The notes under the pieces were generated by a model, which worked only from the letters and a program-made list of their open reading frames with translations, searched no databases and was not told where the DNA came from. Shown one piece after another: positions 8,021 through 15,935 of a stretch of DNA of 64,000 nucleotides. The number at the start of each line of letters is the position of its first letter. Position 1 is the stretch's first letter. Position numbers and translations under genes: made by a program. The DNA comes from Lentimicrobium saccharophilum (GTDB lineage: Bacteria; Bacteroidota; Bacteroidia; Bacteroidales; Lentimicrobiaceae), in the NCBI RefSeq assembly GCF_001192835.1, contig NZ_DF968183.1:1261338-1325337 (forward strand), written 5' to 3'.

Positions 8021-9244
8021 TTACTCAAAGAATAAGATTGACTTTTTGATTCTTTCAATGGCTTCGCGCAGTTCTTCCTCGGTGATAACCAGCGGGGGCG
8101 CAAAGCGGATGATGTCGCCGTGGGTGGGTTTGGCCAGTACACCGTTCTCCTTCATCTTAACGCAGACATCCCATGCTTCCTTGCCATTTTTGGGCCTGAT
8201 AACTACAGCATTGAGCAATCCTTTACCACGCACCAGGGCAATCATTTCCGATTTAACCGCTTTCAGTTCTTCGCGGAAAATATTTCCGAGGTACTCGGCA
8301 CGTTCTGCAAGTTTCTCGTCGGTGACAACCTTGAGGGCTTCCATGGCTACCTGTGCGGCTACGGGGTTTCCACCGAAGGTTGAACCATGTTCGCCTGGCT
8401 TGATGCAAAGCATAATTTCATCGTCGGCCAGCACCGCAGAAACCGGATAAACGCCTCCTGAAAGTGCTTTACCAAGAATAAGGATATCGGGACGGACATT
8501 CTCGTGGTCGCAGGCAAGCAGCTTGCCGGTGCGGGCAATACCCGTCTGAACCTCATCAGCGATAAAGAGCACATTTTTCTCCTTACACATGGCTGCAGCT
8601 TTTGCCAGGTAGCCTTCATCCGGTACAAATACGCCGGCTTCGCCCTGAATGGGTTCAACCAGGAATCCGGCAACATTTTCATCTTTCAGTACTTCGGCCA
8701 GTGCATTCAGGTCATTATAGGGTATTTTTATGAAACCCGGGGTAAACGGACCAAATCCGCCGTACGAGTCGGGATCGGTTGACATGGAAACAATGGTAAT
8801 GGTCCTTCCGTGGAAATTACCATCGCAGACAACAATCTTTGCCTGGTTTTCTGCAATCCCTTTTTTCTTGTAAGCCCATTTGCGGCAAAGTTTCAGGGCA
8901 GTCTCGTCTGCCTCAGCACCGGTGTTCATGGGCAATACCTTGTCGTAACCAAAATATTCAGTCACAAACTTCTCATAAACGCCCAGCGAATCATTGAAAA
9001 AAGCCCTTGAAGTCAGGGTCATTTTTGAAGCCTGATCGGTCAATGCCTTGATAATCCGGGGATGACAATGTCCCTGATTCACGGCTGAATAAGCCGAAAG
9101 AAAATCATAATACTCATTTCCTTCAACATCCCATACGCGGGCGCCCTGTCCTTTAGCCAGTACTACCGGCAACGGATGATAATTGTGTGCACCGTACTTG
9201 TCTTCCAGTTGCATCAGTTTTTCAGATGACAAAACTTCATTCAT
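8021..9244 (-). CDS. rocD: Ornithine--oxo-acid aminotransferase
   Basis: This 407-residue PLP-dependent class III aminotransferase transfers the delta-amino group of ornithine to 2-oxoglutarate, giving glutamate semialdehyde, and links arginine/ornithine to proline and glutamate. The N-terminal [13 protein letters not shown] motif is typical of ornithine aminotransferases and separates it from acetylornithine aminotransferases. The cofactor-binding Asp230 (ADEVQTG) and Schiff-base Lys259 (ILGKALSGG) are present. Length matches the family. It is a single-gene unit: a terminator follows and its own promoter-like elements lie ~50-80 bp upstream. The IS1595 element inserted beyond that promoter leaves it intact. 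Confidence 0.95.
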   Translation of the reverse strand: MNEVLSSEKLMQLEDKYGAHNYHPLPVVLAKGQGARVWDVEGNEYYDFLSAYSAVNQGHCHPRIIKALTDQASKMTLTSRAFFNDSLGVYEKFVTEYFGYDKVLPMNTGAEADETALKLCRKWAYKKKGIAENQAKIVVCDGNFHGRTITIVSMSTDPDSYGGFGPFTPGFIKIPYNDLNALAEVLKDENVAGFLVEPIQGEAGVFVPDEGYLAKAAAMCKEKNVLFIADEVQTGIARTGKLLACDHENVRPDILILGKALSGGVYPVSAVLADDEIMLCIKPGEHGSTFGGNPVAAQVAMEALKVVTDEKLAERAEYLGNIFREELKAVKSEMIALVRGKGLLNAVVIRPKNGKEAWDVCVKMKENGVLAKPTHGDIIRFAPPLVITEEELREAIERIKKSILFFE

Positions 9245-9290
9245 GATATTGGATTTTATAGTGTAAAAAGTTGGTTGCCCGATTTTGAGG

Positions 9291-9325
9291 CAAAGATATG
9301 ACTTTAAGTTTGCAGCCGCCCAAAA
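9291..9325 (-). promoter_or_regulatory. Probable rocD promoter
   Basis: On the minus strand a TATCTTTG -7 element (complement of 9291-9298) is preceded, after 22 nt, by TTTTG (complement of 9321-9325). The spacer is one nt longer than the usual 19-21. It lies 25 bp inside the insertion point of the IS1595 element. Confidence 0.5.
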
Positions 9326-9349
9326 GCCCTGAAATTTTGTTATTTATAG

Positions 9350-9357
9350 TTTCATAT
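9350..9357. repeat. Target site duplication (left copy) of the IS1595 element
   Basis: TTTCATAT is present directly outside the left inverted repeat and again outside the right one (10452-10459). An 8-bp duplication is the value known for IS1595-family elements. Confidence 0.9.
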
Positions 9358-9380
9358 GGCTGTAGTTTATAAGTGCGTTG
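9358..9380 (+). repeat. Left inverted repeat of the IS1595 element
   Basis: It starts GGCTGTAGTTTA and ends GCGTTG, matching the inward-read right end at 20 of 23 positions. The transposase stop codon (complement of 9367-9369) lies inside it. Confidence 0.9.
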
Positions 9381-10386
9381 CTTTTAACGTTTGATATTTC
9401 TCTCCAATTGTTCGGTATCTCGTAAGACTTAAAAGGTCAAGTGTTGTGTACTTTACGACTTCTTCTGTAGGTCTAAGCGAGCTCTTGACTGCTTGCTGTA
9501 CTCTGTACCAGTTTAAATAGTTCTGAAGATATTTTGTGGAGACGCCCCAAAACGTTGAGTCAATCCACTTCTTCACTCGATTATGCAAAGAGTTTACGGT
9601 TTGTATGTGATAGATGCCATTCTTAACATATTGCTTAAGGTCTGCGCGTAGCACCACCAATGAAAGCTGGTTATCCTTGGCAAAGCCCTTATAGCTTACG
9701 TGCCCATCAGCGCATAGGATGGAGTCCTTTTCAATTCGGTTCCCAATGGCGTTCTCGATGTCAGCTTTGCTGATGCGCCCGAGGGTGACCACCTTCATAT
9801 CCATCGCCCCCTTACGGTCAGACGTCACGATTACAGCCACCTGGTCTTTGGAAACACCTCTTGAAGAGGAGCTACCCCCTCGCTTGCGACCTTTCCTTGT
9901 TTGCTGTTCTTTCCCTTTTTCTGACAGCAAAAAGAATGTTTCGTCACTCTCAACAATCCCGTTGAAATCATCCTTCCTTACCTCTTCGAGAGAGGAAAGC
10001 ACTTTATGACGCCAATCAAAGGCTGTTTTCTTGTTAATGCTCAGAGCAAACTTTATTTTATCCAATGACATGGACTTATGCATCAGTTCAAGGTAATCAT
10101 TAACAAGCTCTTTCTTATGCAGACCAGCTAGCCATGTGCCCGTGTACTCCGTAAATGTTCGACTGCAAGCTCTGCATTTAAAGCGTTGGCTGCCCTTATC
10201 CTTGCCAAATCTGTAAAACCTTAGGCTTCCGCAATGAGGACAGCCAACCTGCTTGTTTATCAGTTGGTTTCTGCGTAATGATAGGTAGTCGGGGGCACTT
10301 TCGTTCCCCGTTAATTCTGCAATCAGGTTCGCCTGTTGGTGCGAGGGTAAGGCGCGAATGGCTGATAATATTTCTTGATAGTCCAT
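9367..10386 (-). CDS. IS1595-family transposase
   Basis: This 339-residue protein (from the start chosen here) has an N-terminal zinc ribbon (C49-PH-C52 ... C71-RA-C74) followed by an ISXO2-like catalytic domain. The acidic residues are D148 (ESDETFF) and D227 (CADGH). The third position appears to be Asn265 in HIQTVNSLHNR, the DDN pattern of several IS1595 subgroups, followed by the conserved GVSTKYLQNYLNWYR block. An in-frame ATG exists 15 codons upstream (10431), but it lies inside the promoter spacer and inverted repeat, so the MDYQEIL start is preferred. No frameshift or stop is seen. Confidence 0.93.
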   Translation of the reverse strand: MDYQEILSAIRALPSHQQANLIAELTGNESAPDYLSLRRNQLINKQVGCPHCGSLRFYRFGKDKGSQRFKCRACSRTFTEYTGTWLAGLHKKELVNDYLELMHKSMSLDKIKFALSINKKTAFDWRHKVLSSLEEVRKDDFNGIVESDETFFLLSEKGKEQQTRKGRKRGGSSSSRGVSKDQVAVIVTSDRKGAMDMKVVTLGRISKADIENAIGNRIEKDSILCADGHVSYKGFAKDNQLSLVVLRADLKQYVKNGIYHIQTVNSLHNRVKKWIDSTFWGVSTKYLQNYLNWYRVQQAVKSSLRPTEEVVKYTTLDLLSLTRYRTIGEKYQTLKATHL

Positions 10387-10402
10387 TAGCAAGTAGTTTG
10401 AG

Positions 10403-10431
10403 CAAAGATAAACAATATTTTCATAATACAA
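10403..10431 (-). promoter_or_regulatory. Transposase promoter inside the right end of the IS
   Basis: On the minus strand TTG (complement of 10429-10431) and TATCTTTG (complement of 10403-10410) are 18 nt apart. The -33 element lies in the inverted repeat. The ATG at 10386 follows ~16 nt downstream of the -7 box. Confidence 0.6.
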
Positions 10432-10451
10432 CGCTATTCTAAACTACAGCC
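10429..10451 (-). repeat. Right inverted repeat of the IS1595 element
   Basis: Read inward on the minus strand it begins GGCTGTAGTTTA and ends GCGTTG, matching the left end at 20 of 23 positions. Confidence 0.9.
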
Positions 10452-10459
10452 TTTCATAT
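10452..10459. repeat. Target site duplication (right copy) of the IS1595 element
   Basis: TTTCATAT follows the right inverted repeat immediately and is identical to the left flank at 9350-9357. Confidence 0.9.
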
Positions 10460-10637
10460 GAAAATGCTGAGGCAATATTCTGCCATGCTGCTAAAGAGGA
10501 TAGTGTAAAACCGGCCGAACCGACAAGTCAGAAAACAATGCAGAATCCTCAACACTTTATTTATCATAAATATTTGTTAATTATTTTTATTTAGTCTTAT
10601 TAACTATTAATTTTGAATAATACCAAATTCAATCCTG

Positions 10638-11693
10638 ATGGAAAAGAAAAAAGTACGTATTCTTTCTATTGACGGAGGGGGTATCCGCGGGATTCTCCCG
10701 GGAGTGATCCTTACCTATATTGAAGATCAGCTAAGGAAGCGGGAAGGCGATCATGTCAGGCTCAGCGACTATTTTGATCTTATAGCCGGTACCAGTACGG
10801 GCGGCATCCTGGCCTGCACCTATCTTATCCCCGAGAAAGATGCGGAAGGCCGGCCCACCGGCCGGCCGAAGTTCACTGCCGGAGAAGCTGTTGATATCTA
10901 TCTCAAAAAAGGGGGTAAAATATTTGATATCAGCTTATTGCAAAAATTAAGAAGCAAAGGAGGCCTGACTGATGAAAAATACAGTGCCGCAGAACTCGAA
11001 AAAGCGTTGAATGAATACTTCGGCAACACCAGACTCAGCGAGCTGCTGAAGCCATGCCTGATCACTTCCTATGACATAAAAGCCCGTCGCGCGCATTTTT
11101 TCAGCCAGGTAGATGCAAAGGTTAAAAACACCCATAACTACCCGGTAAAAGAGGTTGCAAGGGCGACCTCGGCAGCGCCTACCTACTTCGAAACGGCGCT
11201 GGCCAGCTCTGAGTATGGAATTGCCTACCCGTTGATCGACGGGGGTGTTTTTGCCAATAATCCTGCCATGTGTGCCTATGCCGAGGCCAGGGGCATTGTA
11301 TTTTCAGAAGTGCTGAATGACCCGCTGAAGCCGGACAGGCCTCATGCAAAAGACATGCTTATGATTTCGCTCGGGACGGGTTCAGTGCGGAAACCATATC
11401 CCTATGAAAAAGCGAAAGACTGGGGCATGATTGAATGGATCAAACCGATCATCGACATCATGATGTCGGGCAATGCGGAAACGGTTAGCTATCAGCTCCG
11501 CAAAATATGGGAAACTACGGAAACCCCGGAAAACTTTATCAGGCTTGAACCCGGGCTGGATGAAGCGAACAGCGACATGGACGACGCTTCCGAGAGCAAC
11601 CTTTACGCGCTGCATCAGGCTGGTAAACTGTTTGTAGAAGGGAATCTGGGCTTACTCGACAAGATGGTTGAGATGCTTATAGCCAACAAGTGA
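10638..11693 (+). CDS. Patatin-like phospholipase family protein
   Basis: This 351-residue predicted acyl hydrolase would use a Ser-Asp dyad to cleave lipid acyl esters. It shows the patatin oxyanion loop (SIDGGGIRGILPG, residues 10-22), the nucleophile elbow GTSTGG with Ser53, and the catalytic Asp201 in DGGVFANNPA. No signal peptide or membrane segment is visible, so it is probably cytoplasmic. A TAATTTTG -7-like box lies at 10608-10615. The insertion sequence ends 186 bp upstream. Related patatins act as effectors in CBASS anti-phage systems, but no cyclase or other defence gene is adjacent, so a housekeeping or signalling lipase is the safer reading. The substrate is unknown. Confidence 0.9.
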   Translation: MEKKKVRILSIDGGGIRGILPGVILTYIEDQLRKREGDHVRLSDYFDLIAGTSTGGILACTYLIPEKDAEGRPTGRPKFTAGEAVDIYLKKGGKIFDISLLQKLRSKGGLTDEKYSAAELEKALNEYFGNTRLSELLKPCLITSYDIKARRAHFFSQVDAKVKNTHNYPVKEVARATSAAPTYFETALASSEYGIAYPLIDGGVFANNPAMCAYAEARGIVFSEVLNDPLKPDRPHAKDMLMISLGTGSVRKPYPYEKAKDWGMIEWIKPIIDIMMSGNAETVSYQLRKIWETTETPENFIRLEPGLDEANSDMDDASESNLYALHQAGKLFVEGNLGLLDKMVEMLIANK

Positions 11694-11861
11694 CAGGATA
11701 ATCGTCTCAGTCTGATATCGTTTAAAAATTCTATTTTGTTTCAATCTGCTTCGTCCGGGCTTGAATTTCTCCGGGGTTAGCCGGGTCAGTGAATGAAGTT
11801 GGTTTTTGTTTGTACATTTGTACAGCAGCTAACCTGAGTTCAACGATCAACCCCTGTTCGA

Positions 11862-12425
11862 ATGAGAGGCATTTTATCCATGATTCCGGCAATTGTTTTA
11901 TTGTCCGCCTGCGGCAACCCTCCGGAGGCTAATCAGCCGGAAAAACCGCAAATAGTTGAAATCATTACAGATCTGGAGAATCCGGACTCCTTGCTGGCAG
12001 CGCAACCGTTGGCCTGGAAAAACGGATCCACCCTCAGGGAAGGAATGGCCTTTTCAGGGAAATTCGCCAGTCACCTGGATGCTGAAAATGAATACAGTTT
12101 TGTATTTGAACAGAAACTGGGCTATATTTCAACCCTGCTGCCCGCGCGGATTACCTATGAAGCGCAGGTATATTCAGAGAAACCTGCACCCGGGGGATAT
12201 ATGGTAGTATCCATTGACGACAAGGGATACTATCAGAGTTATCCGATCGCCGACTTTTTTGCCAGGGGAGGTGACTGGAGAAAGGTAAGGTCGACATACG
12301 AACTGCCTGATTCCCTTGAACCTGCTGACCTGATTAAAGTTTACATCTGGAATAACAGGGAATCTGAGTTGCTGGTTGATGACATCAGCCTGCAATTTGA
12401 GCTTATCCCTGAAAAAAAGCAGTAG
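11862..12425 (+). CDS. Hypothetical lipoprotein
   Basis: This 187-residue protein starts with a short hydrophobic signal and a lipobox (LLSAC, Cys17). The mature part begins with a Pro/Glu-rich linker. The remainder looks like a single beta-sandwich of the galactose-binding or carbohydrate-binding-module kind: it has the frequent pattern of an amplified effect region (GMAFSGKFASHL), ITYEAQVYSEKP and a final LLVDDISLQFEL strand. No family was recognised with certainty and no catalytic residues are evident. A TACATTTG -7-like element sits at 11813-11820. The gene converges on ccmE, with only 6 bp between the stop codons and no clear terminator. Confidence 0.75.
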   Translation: MRGILSMIPAIVLLSACGNPPEANQPEKPQIVEIITDLENPDSLLAAQPLAWKNGSTLREGMAFSGKFASHLDAENEYSFVFEQKLGYISTLLPARITYEAQVYSEKPAPGGYMVVSIDDKGYYQSYPIADFFARGGDWRKVRSTYELPDSLEPADLIKVYIWNNRESELLVDDISLQFELIPEKKQ

Positions 12426-12431
12426 TGCCGG

Positions 12432-12848
12432 CTATTCCTGTCCGGTATAGCTGGTACTTTCGAACCCTTCCGGAACCTGGTCGCTGTTGTATTTCGACGG
12501 ACATTTCAGGTTCATCTTATGGGCAGCGAAGTACCCGTCTTTCATCTTACCGATTACAACCAGCTGATCCAGCTTTTCAAAATCCTGAGGCTTGGTGTCG
12601 CTGTATTTTACCAGCATCTCCTTGCCTTCGTTATCAAGCATGTAGAAAGAAAAACTGTTGGCATCCTTCATGGCATCATATTCCAGTGGCCGGTCGGGGC
12701 TGAGCGTACCGATCACATGATATTCCCTGCCAGGATGTTCTCCTGCTTCCGTAAAACCAGCATAGGTAGATGAATTCATCGACAGGCTCATCACCACACC
12801 GATGGCTGCAACCACTACAATAAGCGCAAGAATGTGTATCTTTTTCAT
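12432..12848 (-). CDS. ccmE: Cytochrome c maturation protein CcmE, CxxxY variant
   Basis: This 138-residue haem chaperone, anchored by one N-terminal membrane helix (about 4-22), would hold haem in the periplasm between export and transfer to apocytochrome c. The beta-barrel (OB-fold) core includes YHVIGTL and VVIGKMKDGYFAAHKM. At the haem-attachment site the usual HxxxY (KHDENY in E. coli) is replaced by K-C116-P-S-K-Y120, i.e. CxxxY. Such Cys-type CcmE proteins are known from archaea and some Deltaproteobacteria. The C-terminal tail is short. It is the last gene of a purA-ccmB-ccmC-ccmD-ccmE run and may also have its own promoter, because an 87-bp gap with promoter elements precedes it. Confidence 0.9.
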   Translation of the reverse strand: MKKIHILALIVVVAAIGVVMSLSMNSSTYAGFTEAGEHPGREYHVIGTLSPDRPLEYDAMKDANSFSFYMLDNEGKEMLVKYSDTKPQDFEKLDQLVVIGKMKDGYFAAHKMNLKCPSKYNSDQVPEGFESTSYTGQE

Positions 12849-12894
12849 CTGTAAAGAGTTCGTTTCAAAATTGCATTTTGAAGAATGATCTGTA

Positions 12895-12927
12895 CAAAGA
12901 TAATTAAAATCTAATCAGGTAAATCAA
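12895..12927 (-). promoter_or_regulatory. Possible ccmE promoter
   Basis: On the minus strand TATCTTTG (complement of 12895-12902) is preceded, after 22 nt, by TTG (complement of 12925-12927). It lies in the 87-bp gap between ccmD and ccmE, so ccmE could be transcribed separately from the upstream genes. Confidence 0.45.
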
Positions 12928-12935
12928 TACCTGAA

Positions 12936-13088
12936 TTATTTATCCTTGTTCTTTGACTCCCTGAATTCCTTCAGCTTTTTCTCCATACGGGAGAGTTTAC
13001 GATCTATCAGGAACAGGTAAGTTCCCAGTCCGGCAAAAATGATGGACATGACAATGACCACCACAAAAGATTTATCACTTCCTTCCAT
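12936..13088 (-). CDS. ccmD: CcmD-like small membrane protein
   Basis: This 50-residue protein has one N-terminal transmembrane helix (FVVVIVMSIIFAGLGTYLF, about 8-26), then a conserved-looking LIDRKLSRMEKKL segment and a highly charged tail. That is the arrangement of CcmD proteins, which hold CcmE to the CcmABC haem-export complex. It lies 13 bp after ccmC and before ccmE, exactly where ccmD is expected. The small size makes similarity alone weak, so the name relies on both topology and position. Confidence 0.8.
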   Translation of the reverse strand: MEGSDKSFVVVIVMSIIFAGLGTYLFLIDRKLSRMEKKLKEFRESKNKDK

Positions 13089-13101
13089 AAGCTATGTTGT
13101 A

Positions 13102-13761
13102 TTAATGAATTCCCTGAATCAGCGCACGCCTGCGGGTATGGAGCTGAAGCAGCCAGAATGCGATCAGTATCCACCCGAGGGCAGCAGGATAAAAAACCAT
13201 GCGCATGGTCATATCCAGCCCTTCCATCGTCGAGGTGTTCCCCCCTTTGCCGGGGTGAAGGCTGCTGTCGGCCAGTCTTGGAAGCACGCCCAGAAAAATG
13301 ACGAGCAGCATAAAAGCGAAAATATTGTAAACAGCCGAAATTCTTGCGCGCATGGCAACCTCATCAATGGAGCCTCTCAGCACCGTATAGGCAAGGTATG
13401 CCATCATGCTGACCGCAGCTCCGTTCAGCTGGGGGTCGTTGGTCCAGAAATCGCCCCAGGTAAATTTTGCCCATATCATTCCGGTCATCAGCCCCATCAG
13501 GCCGAAGAAAACTCCGGTATAAACAGCGCCCGAGGCCATCAGGTCGTCCTTCATCCTGTAACCGGAAAGATATCTGATACTGAACACCAGTGAAGTTCCA
13601 AGCATAAAAAACATGGCAAACCACATGCTTACATGATAAAACAGGTTCCTGATGGTCTGGTGAATGACGGGCAAAGCGGGAACGTCAATCAATAATCCGG
13701 CGATTATGGAATAGAGCACCAAAGCTAATCCGAGAAATTTCCACCACATGCTTTTTATCAT
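13102..13761 (-). CDS. ccmC: Haem exporter/ligase subunit CcmC
   Basis: This 219-residue inner-membrane protein of the haem-handling superfamily has six predicted helices. It presents haem to CcmE in the periplasm. The tryptophan-rich signature is WGDFWTNDPQLNG (about 102-114), in place of the proteobacterial WGxxWxWD but in the right loop. Flanking candidate haem-ligand histidines are His43 (YHVSMWF) and His169 (SSLHPGKGG). It lies 18 bp downstream of ccmB and 13 bp upstream of ccmD, which argues for co-translation as part of a Ccm (system I) operon. Confidence 0.92.
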   Translation of the reverse strand: MIKSMWWKFLGLALVLYSIIAGLLIDVPALPVIHQTIRNLFYHVSMWFAMFFMLGTSLVFSIRYLSGYRMKDDLMASGAVYTGVFFGLMGLMTGMIWAKFTWGDFWTNDPQLNGAAVSMMAYLAYTVLRGSIDEVAMRARISAVYNIFAFMLLVIFLGVLPRLADSSLHPGKGGNTSTMEGLDMTMRMVFYPAALGWILIAFWLLQLHTRRRALIQGIH

Positions 13762-13779
13762 ACACGATTTGTTTAAAAG

Positions 13780-14436
13780 TTAATCTCTCCACAGATAGGG
13801 GAATAGTATCACCGCCAGCACCACAACCACCAGGTCAATAAGTGTAATAGCGGCCATGAATCGCAGCAATTCCGCTGCTTCAACCCGGCCGGCAAGGGCT
13901 TTCTGAGATGCTTTTACAAGCAGCAGCAACAGGGGAAGCACAACAGGAAATCCAAGAATTGCCATCAGGGCGGCGTTGTTGCCGGATCGGGAAGCAATGG
14001 CAGAAACCATGGTCAGCGCTGAAGCCAGTCCAATGCAGCCCAACAGAAATGCCGGAACAAAAAGCCCGGCGTAAAGTCCCGGAAAGCCCATAAAAACAGT
14101 GAACAACCCAAGGCTTAGGCCACCCAGCACCAGCATCAGTAAGGAATTGTAAACCATTTTGGAGATCACCACCGACAAAGGCGAAGCGATCATAAAATAG
14201 TATAAACGGCGCGCCGAGGCTTCCTGAATAAAGCTCTTGGATACGGCATTGAATGCGGCAAAAAGCAGGATAACCCAGAAAAGGGCAATCCAGGTTTTTT
14301 CATCGATCACCCGGCCAAAGCAAAGCTGAACCACAAAGATTGTGGAGAAAACATAGAGCAAAATGCCGTTGATGGCATAACGCTGCCTGATTTCCAGCAA
14401 AAACTCTTTACGTATCAGTTCCGCAGTTTCTCTCAA
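13780..14436 (-). CDS. ccmB: Haem exporter protein CcmB
   Basis: This 218-residue polytopic protein with six hydrophobic segments is the membrane subunit of the CcmAB ABC transporter that recycles CcmE. The N-terminal ELIRKEFLLEIRQRYAINGILLY and the ASPLSVVISKMVYN motif are typical of the family. It follows purA by 18 bp. The ATPase partner CcmA is not encoded next to it or anywhere else in the window, although ccmA usually precedes ccmB. Either ccmA lies elsewhere in the genome or another ATPase serves. Confidence 0.92.
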   Translation of the reverse strand: MRETAELIRKEFLLEIRQRYAINGILLYVFSTIFVVQLCFGRVIDEKTWIALFWVILLFAAFNAVSKSFIQEASARRLYYFMIASPLSVVISKMVYNSLLMLVLGGLSLGLFTVFMGFPGLYAGLFVPAFLLGCIGLASALTMVSAIASRSGNNAALMAILGFPVVLPLLLLLVKASQKALAGRVEAAELLRFMAAITLIDLVVVVLAVILFPYLWRD

Positions 14437-14454
14437 TCCGGTTTATTTTATTTG

Positions 14455-15750
14455 TCAGGTTTTCCTTATAATTGTCTGATCCCTGTTGGGGCCAACGGAT
14501 ATTACAGTAACCGGCAAGCCGAGTATCTGACCCAGGGCATCTGTATAATTTCTGAAATTTCCGGGCAATTCTTCCCAGTTTCTGCAGTCGCTGATCGGAG
14601 TCTTCCAGCCTGCAAACTGCGAGAGTACGGGTTCAATGGCCTGGTTTAAAGTATCGTAGCCCGGAAACTCAAACACTTCGTCGCCTATCTTATAACCGGT
14701 ACAAACGCTGATTGTTTCAAATTCATCGAGTACATCGGCCTTCATCATCACAAGGTCGGTTACGCCGTTGAGCATAACGGAATACCTGAGGGCAGGCAGG
14801 TCAAGCCAGCCGCAGCGCCTCGGACGTCCGGTAGTTGATCCGAACTCCCGGCCCTTATCGCGCAGCATTTCACCGGTTTCCTCAAGCAGCTCGGTAGGGA
14901 ACGGCCCGCCACCCACGCGGGTGCAATAAGCTTTGAATACCCCGAATACCCGGCCGACATTTTGCGGAGAGATGCCCAGCCCCGAGCAAACCCCGGCGCT
15001 GATGGTGTTTGAAGAGGTAACGTAAGGATAAGTACCGAAATCAATATCGAGCATCGTTCCCTGCGCACCTTCAGCCAGTATCTTCTTCCCCTCGCGCATA
15101 CTCTGATTGATAAATATTTCACTGTCAATCAACCTGATATCTGAAATATAGTCAAGGCTTTCGAACCAGTGCTGTTCATATTCTTCAAGCGTCATGTTCT
15201 CAATCCGGAGAATGTCAGGATCGGGATTGAATGACTCTATAATACGCATGTGCTGAGTTTTCAGCGCATTATATTTTTCACGAAGGCCCGGGAACTGAGT
15301 ATCACCAATCCTCAGACCGTGCCTGCCGGTTTTATCGGTATACGTTGGTCCGATACCCTTCAGCGTTGAGCCGATTTTGGCGGAACCTTTTGAGGCTTCT
15401 TCAACCGCGTCAATCAGCCGGTGGGTAGGCAGAATCAGGTGTGCGCGTTTGGATATCAGCATGTTCAATTCAGGCCTGGCGCCCCTGTCGCGCAACTTCT
15501 TCAGCTCCCTGGCCAGAATATAAGGGTCAAGGATCACCCCATTGCCAACGACATTAATCTTTTCAGGGTGAAAAATTCCGCTGGGGATGGTATGCAGCAC
15601 ATGCTTTATCCCGTTAAACTCAAGGGTATGACCGGCATTCGGGCCACCCTGAAACCGGGCAATGATATCATAGTCCGGCGTAAGCACATCCGTAATTTTC
15701 CCTTTCCCTTCGTCGCCCCACTGGAGGCCTAGCAAAACATCAATTTTCAT
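14455..15750 (-). CDS. purA: Adenylosuccinate synthetase
   Basis: This 431-residue enzyme makes adenylosuccinate from IMP and aspartate using GTP, the first committed step to AMP. The GTP-binding loop GLQWGDEGKGK (about 8-18) is intact, as are the GPNAGHT segment with the catalytic His and the IMP-site blocks KGIGPTYTDKTGRHGLR and EGAQGTMLDIDFGTYPYVTSS. Length is standard. The order RelA/SpoT, fur-family gene, purA on one strand is common in Bacteroidota. The ccm genes follow within 18 bp, so haem-delivery genes are placed behind a purine gene. Two short hairpins lie in its upstream region. Confidence 0.96.
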   Translation of the reverse strand: MKIDVLLGLQWGDEGKGKITDVLTPDYDIIARFQGGPNAGHTLEFNGIKHVLHTIPSGIFHPEKINVVGNGVILDPYILARELKKLRDRGARPELNMLISKRAHLILPTHRLIDAVEEASKGSAKIGSTLKGIGPTYTDKTGRHGLRIGDTQFPGLREKYNALKTQHMRIIESFNPDPDILRIENMTLEEYEQHWFESLDYISDIRLIDSEIFINQSMREGKKILAEGAQGTMLDIDFGTYPYVTSSNTISAGVCSGLGISPQNVGRVFGVFKAYCTRVGGGPFPTELLEETGEMLRDKGREFGSTTGRPRRCGWLDLPALRYSVMLNGVTDLVMMKADVLDEFETISVCTGYKIGDEVFEFPGYDTLNQAIEPVLSQFAGWKTPISDCRNWEELPGNFRNYTDALGQILGLPVTVISVGPNRDQTIIRKT

Positions 15751-15779
15751 TTAAAAGTAAATTTTTTGTAACAAACTGA

Positions 15780-15838
15780 AGGTGAAGACCATGAATCAGG
15801 GCTTCACCTCGTTTAAAGGGTCTGTCCCGGCTGGGACA
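15780..15838 (-). promoter_or_regulatory. Two hairpins in the purA leader / fur 3' region
   Basis: AGGTGAAG (15780-15787) pairs with CTTCACCT (15802-15809), and TGTCCC (15823-15828) pairs with GGGACA (15833-15838). They lie between the Fur-family gene and purA on the minus strand. Neither is followed by a convincing T-tract. They could terminate or process the upstream transcript or act in a purA leader; no known riboswitch fold was recognised. Confidence 0.35.
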
Positions 15839-15935
15839 CGGCTGTGCAATGATACTGAAACATTACGGAAAAATGAAATTCCCGGGCTACAAAATAAAGG
15901 ACCACAACATCGGAATTAAGGAAAAAGTGTTATGA

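Larger units (their letters stand above)
9358..10451. mobile_element. Complete IS1595-family insertion sequence, 1094 bp
   Basis: The element is bounded by 23-bp inverted repeats (9358-9380 and 10429-10451) that agree at 20 of 23 positions, starting GGCTGTAGTTTA, and by an 8-bp direct target duplication. It encodes one intact transposase on the minus strand. The identical flanks and undamaged gene point to a recent, probably still active insertion between rocD and a patatin-like gene. The insertion point falls outside both neighbouring coding regions. Confidence 0.95.

Noticed and set aside
10386-10431. Upstream ATG (MYYENIV...) as start of the IS1595 transposase
   Set aside because: It lies in the promoter spacer and inverted repeat, so it would be upstream of its own transcription start.
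10638-11693. Patatin-like protein as an anti-phage CBASS effector
   Set aside because: No cyclase (CD-NTase), ubiquitin-like or HORMA/TRIP13 gene is adjacent, and patatins are common outside defence.
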